Source of the DNA: Streptomyces sp. DG2A-72
GTDB lineage: Bacteria; Actinomycetota; Actinomycetes; Streptomycetales; Streptomycetaceae
DNA length: 64,000 bases
NCBI RefSeq assembly: GCF_030499575.1
Contig: NZ_JASTLC010000001.1
Span: forward strand, 2,628,001 to 2,692,000
Direction of reading: 5' to 3'
This document shows positions 61,924 to 64,000 of this stretch, piece after piece. Each line of letters opens with the position of its first letter. Position 1 is the stretch's first letter. A program made the translations under genes and the position numbers. The notes under the pieces were generated by a model. It did no database searches and was not told the DNA's origin. It saw only the letters and a list, made by a program, of their open reading frames with translations.

Positions 61924-64000
61924 ATGACCGACCCCAACGCCATCCAGCCGAGCGAGCTCGACCAGCTCCCGGACCGCGACCCGGAGGAGACCGCCGAATG
62001 GCAGGCCTCCCTGGACGCCGTCACCAAGGCTGCCGGGCCGCACCGTGCCGCGTATCTGATGCGCCGCACCCTGGAGCGCGCGGAGGGCAACGGCATCGCG
62101 CTGCCGAAGCTCCTCGAGACCGACTACGTCAACACCATCCCCACCGCCGCCGAGCCCGCCGTACCGGGTGACGAGGCGATGGAGGCGCGGATCACCGCCT
62201 GGAACCGCTGGAACGCGGCCGCGATGGTGACCCGGGGCAGCAAATACGGCGTCGGCGGCCACATCGCCACCTTCGCCTCCGCCGCCTGGCTGTACGAGAC
62301 CGGCTTCAACCACTTCTTCAAGGGCAAGGAGGCCGACGGCTCGGGCGACCAGCTCTACATCCAGGGCCACGCCTCCCCCGGCATCTACGCCCGCGCCTTC
62401 CTCGACGGCCGGCTGACCGAGCACCACCTCGACAACTTCCGCCGCGAGTCGGGCGGCAGCGGCCTCCCGTCGTACCCGCACCCGCGCCGGCTGCCCTGGC
62501 TGTGGGAGTTCCCGACGGTGTCAATGGGCCTCGGTCCGCTCTCCGCCATCTATCAGGCGCGCTTCAACCGCTACCTCACCAACCGCTCCATCAAGGACGT
62601 CTCCGCCTCCCACGTCTGGGCCTTCCTCGGCGACGGCGAGATGGACGAGCCCGAGTCGACGGCGGCCCTCGCGCTCGCCGCGCGTGAGGAGCTGGACAAC
62701 CTCACCTTCGTCATCAACTGCAATCTGCAGCGCCTCGACGGCCCGGTCCGTGCGAACTTCAAGATCGTGCAGGAGCTGGAGGCCCAGTTCCGCGGCGCCG
62801 GCTGGAATGTCATCAAGACGCTGTGGGGTTCGGCCTGGGACGAGCTGTTCCAGCTCGACACCACGGGCGCGCTGGTACGACGGCTGCGCGAGGTACCGGA
62901 CGCGCAGGTGCAGACGTACCAGACCCGTGACGCCGCCTATATCCGCCAGGACTTCTTCGGCGCCGACCCGGCACTCGCCGAGATGGCGAAGCTGCTGGGC
63001 GACGACAAGATCCTGGAGCTCTTCCACCTGTCCCGCGGTGGTCACGAGGCGCGCAAGGTGTACGCCGCGTACAAGGCCGCCGTCGAGTTCAAGGGCGCGC
63101 CGACCGTGATCCTGGCCCAGACGGTCAAGGGCCACACCCTCGGTGAGGGCTTCGCGTCGAAGAACGCCAACCACCAGATGAAGAAGCTGACGGTGGACGA
63201 GTTCAAGCAGATGCGTGACCTGCTCGAACTCCCCATCCAGGACAGCGACTTCGTCGACGGTGTGGTGCCTTACGGCCACCCGGGCGCCGACTCCCCGGAG
63301 GTCCGCTACCTCCAGGAGCGCCGCGCGGCCCTCGGCGGTCCGGCCCCGGCCCGTCGTACGCACGCCGTCGCCCCACTGCCCGCGCCCGCCGAGAAGGCCT
63401 TCGCCTCCTTCGACAAGGGATCAGGCAGCCAGAACGTGGCCACCACCATGGCCTTCGTCCGGCTCGTCAAGGACCTGGTCCGCGACAAGGAGACGGGCAA
63501 GCGCTGGGTGCCGATCGTGCCCGACGAGGCGCGCACCTTCGGCATGGAGAGCCTCTTCCCGTCGCTCGGGATCTACTCCCCCAAGGGCCAGACGTACGAG
63601 CCGGTCGACCGTGACCAGCTGATGTACTACAAGGAGGCCAAGAACGGCCAGATCCTCAACGAGGGGATCACCGAGGCCGGTTCGATGGCCGACTTCATCG
63701 CCGCGTCGACGTCGTACTCGACGCACGGCGAGACGATGATCCCGTTCTACATCTTCTACTCGATGTTCGGCTGGCAGCGCACGGCCGACCAGATGTGGCA
63801 GCTCGGCGACCAGCTGGGCCGCGGCTTCCTGATCGGCGCGACGGCCGGTCGTACGACGCTGACGGGCGAGGGCCTGCAGCACGCGGACGGCCACTCGCCG
63901 GTGATCGCGGCGACCAACCCGGCGGCGCTGACGTACGACCCGGCCTTCGCGTACGAGGTCGCGGCGATCGTCAAGGACGGTCTGCGGCGGATGTACGGCG
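61924..64000 (+). CDS. aceE: Pyruvate dehydrogenase E1 component, homodimeric type (partial)
   Basis: The first 692 codons of an alpha2-type pyruvate dehydrogenase (normally about 900 residues); the 3-prime end is beyond the window. [20 protein letters not shown] near 100, the thiamine diphosphate motif [10 protein letters not shown] near 236, and VNCN-like [12 protein letters not shown] near 260 are present. [20 protein letters not shown] and [20 protein letters not shown] near 640 belong to the second half. It decarboxylates pyruvate and passes the acetyl group to a lipoyl E2. I chose ATG at 61924 because of GAGGAAGG seven bases before it. In-frame ATGs at 61822 and 61888 would add a Pro/Ser-rich extension. 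Confidence 0.96.
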   Translation, partial: MTDPNAIQPSELDQLPDRDPEETAEWQASLDAVTKAAGPHRAAYLMRRTLERAEGNGIALPKLLETDYVNTIPTAAEPAVPGDEAMEARITAWNRWNAAAMVTRGSKYGVGGHIATFASAAWLYETGFNHFFKGKEADGSGDQLYIQGHASPGIYARAFLDGRLTEHHLDNFRRESGGSGLPSYPHPRRLPWLWEFPTVSMGLGPLSAIYQARFNRYLTNRSIKDVSASHVWAFLGDGEMDEPESTAALALAAREELDNLTFVINCNLQRLDGPVRANFKIVQELEAQFRGAGWNVIKTLWGSAWDELFQLDTTGALVRRLREVPDAQVQTYQTRDAAYIRQDFFGADPALAEMAKLLGDDKILELFHLSRGGHEARKVYAAYKAAVEFKGAPTVILAQTVKGHTLGEGFASKNANHQMKKLTVDEFKQMRDLLELPIQDSDFVDGVVPYGHPGADSPEVRYLQERRAALGGPAPARRTHAVAPLPAPAEKAFASFDKGSGSQNVATTMAFVRLVKDLVRDKETGKRWVPIVPDEARTFGMESLFPSLGIYSPKGQTYEPVDRDQLMYYKEAKNGQILNEGITEAGSMADFIAASTSYSTHGETMIPFYIFYSMFGWQRTADQMWQLGDQLGRGFLIGATAGRTTLTGEGLQHADGHSPVIAATNPAALTYDPAFAYEVAAIVKDGLRRMYG

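Overview
The window reads as a contiguous stretch of a Streptomyces chromosome. The DNA is very G+C rich with strong third-position G/C bias, starts are often GTG or TTG, and secreted proteins carry lipoprotein or twin-arginine signals. Actinobacterial signature genes are present: CtaF, QcrC with two heme motifs, PspA/PspAA, DUF3043 and homodimeric-type AceE. From memory the gene order resembles the S. coelicolor SCO212x-SCO2183 core region; this is recall, not a search. I see no rRNA, tRNA, prophage, intact insertion sequence or CRISPR array. One structured RNA is very clear: a SAM-IV-type riboswitch.

Layout. 1-8.0 kb: edge of an ArsA-like ATPase, an SRPBCC protein, a phosphoesterase, a fatty acyl-CoA ligase, a cholesterol-oxidase-like GMC enzyme, a PimB-like mannosyltransferase and a GT87-like membrane protein. 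8.05-8.93 kb is a decayed locus: an ECF41-type sigma factor gene broken by a deletion and two different repeat insertions, facing a truncated carboxymuconolactone decarboxylase. 9-19 kb: a leaderless periplasmic-binding-like protein, a zinc-protease lipoprotein, two NlpC/P60 hydrolases, an NYN protein, a rhomboid protease, an AsnC-type protein and a Ser/Thr kinase with a PQQ-type propeller. 19-21.8 kb: a class V aminotransferase behind the riboswitch, and trpD. 22-31.3 kb: the aerobic respiratory cluster qcrB-qcrA-qcrC-ctaE and ctaF-ctaD-ctaC, enclosing a receiver-like protein and an L,D-transpeptidase. 31.5-40.5 kb: a cysteine desulfurase-TusA fusion, an adenosine-kinase-like PfkB protein, erpA, nadA and a second propeller kinase. 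40.6-47.3 kb: a gutted RND efflux gene, a two-component pair, the PspA envelope-stress pair, DUF3043 with a methyltransferase, and an HtrA-like lipoprotein. 47.4-55.6 kb: the cobalamin lower-ligand genes cobU, cobT and cobS interleaved with an MprF-like protein, a rhomboid-like membrane protein and an RDD protein. 55.8-64 kb: pepA, then lpdA-sucB, a GntR regulator and aceE, which is cut by the window edge.

Functional themes. The qcr/cta genes form the cytochrome bcc-aa3 branch. lpdA, sucB and aceE supply the 2-oxoacid dehydrogenase enzymes that feed it. nadA, erpA and the cysteine desulfurase connect NAD and Fe-S supply. A dispersed intergenic repeat occurs eleven times (nine main copies, two divergent variants), often right after stop codons. 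Candidate operators lie upstream of nadA, aceE, ctaE, ctaC and fadD-like genes.
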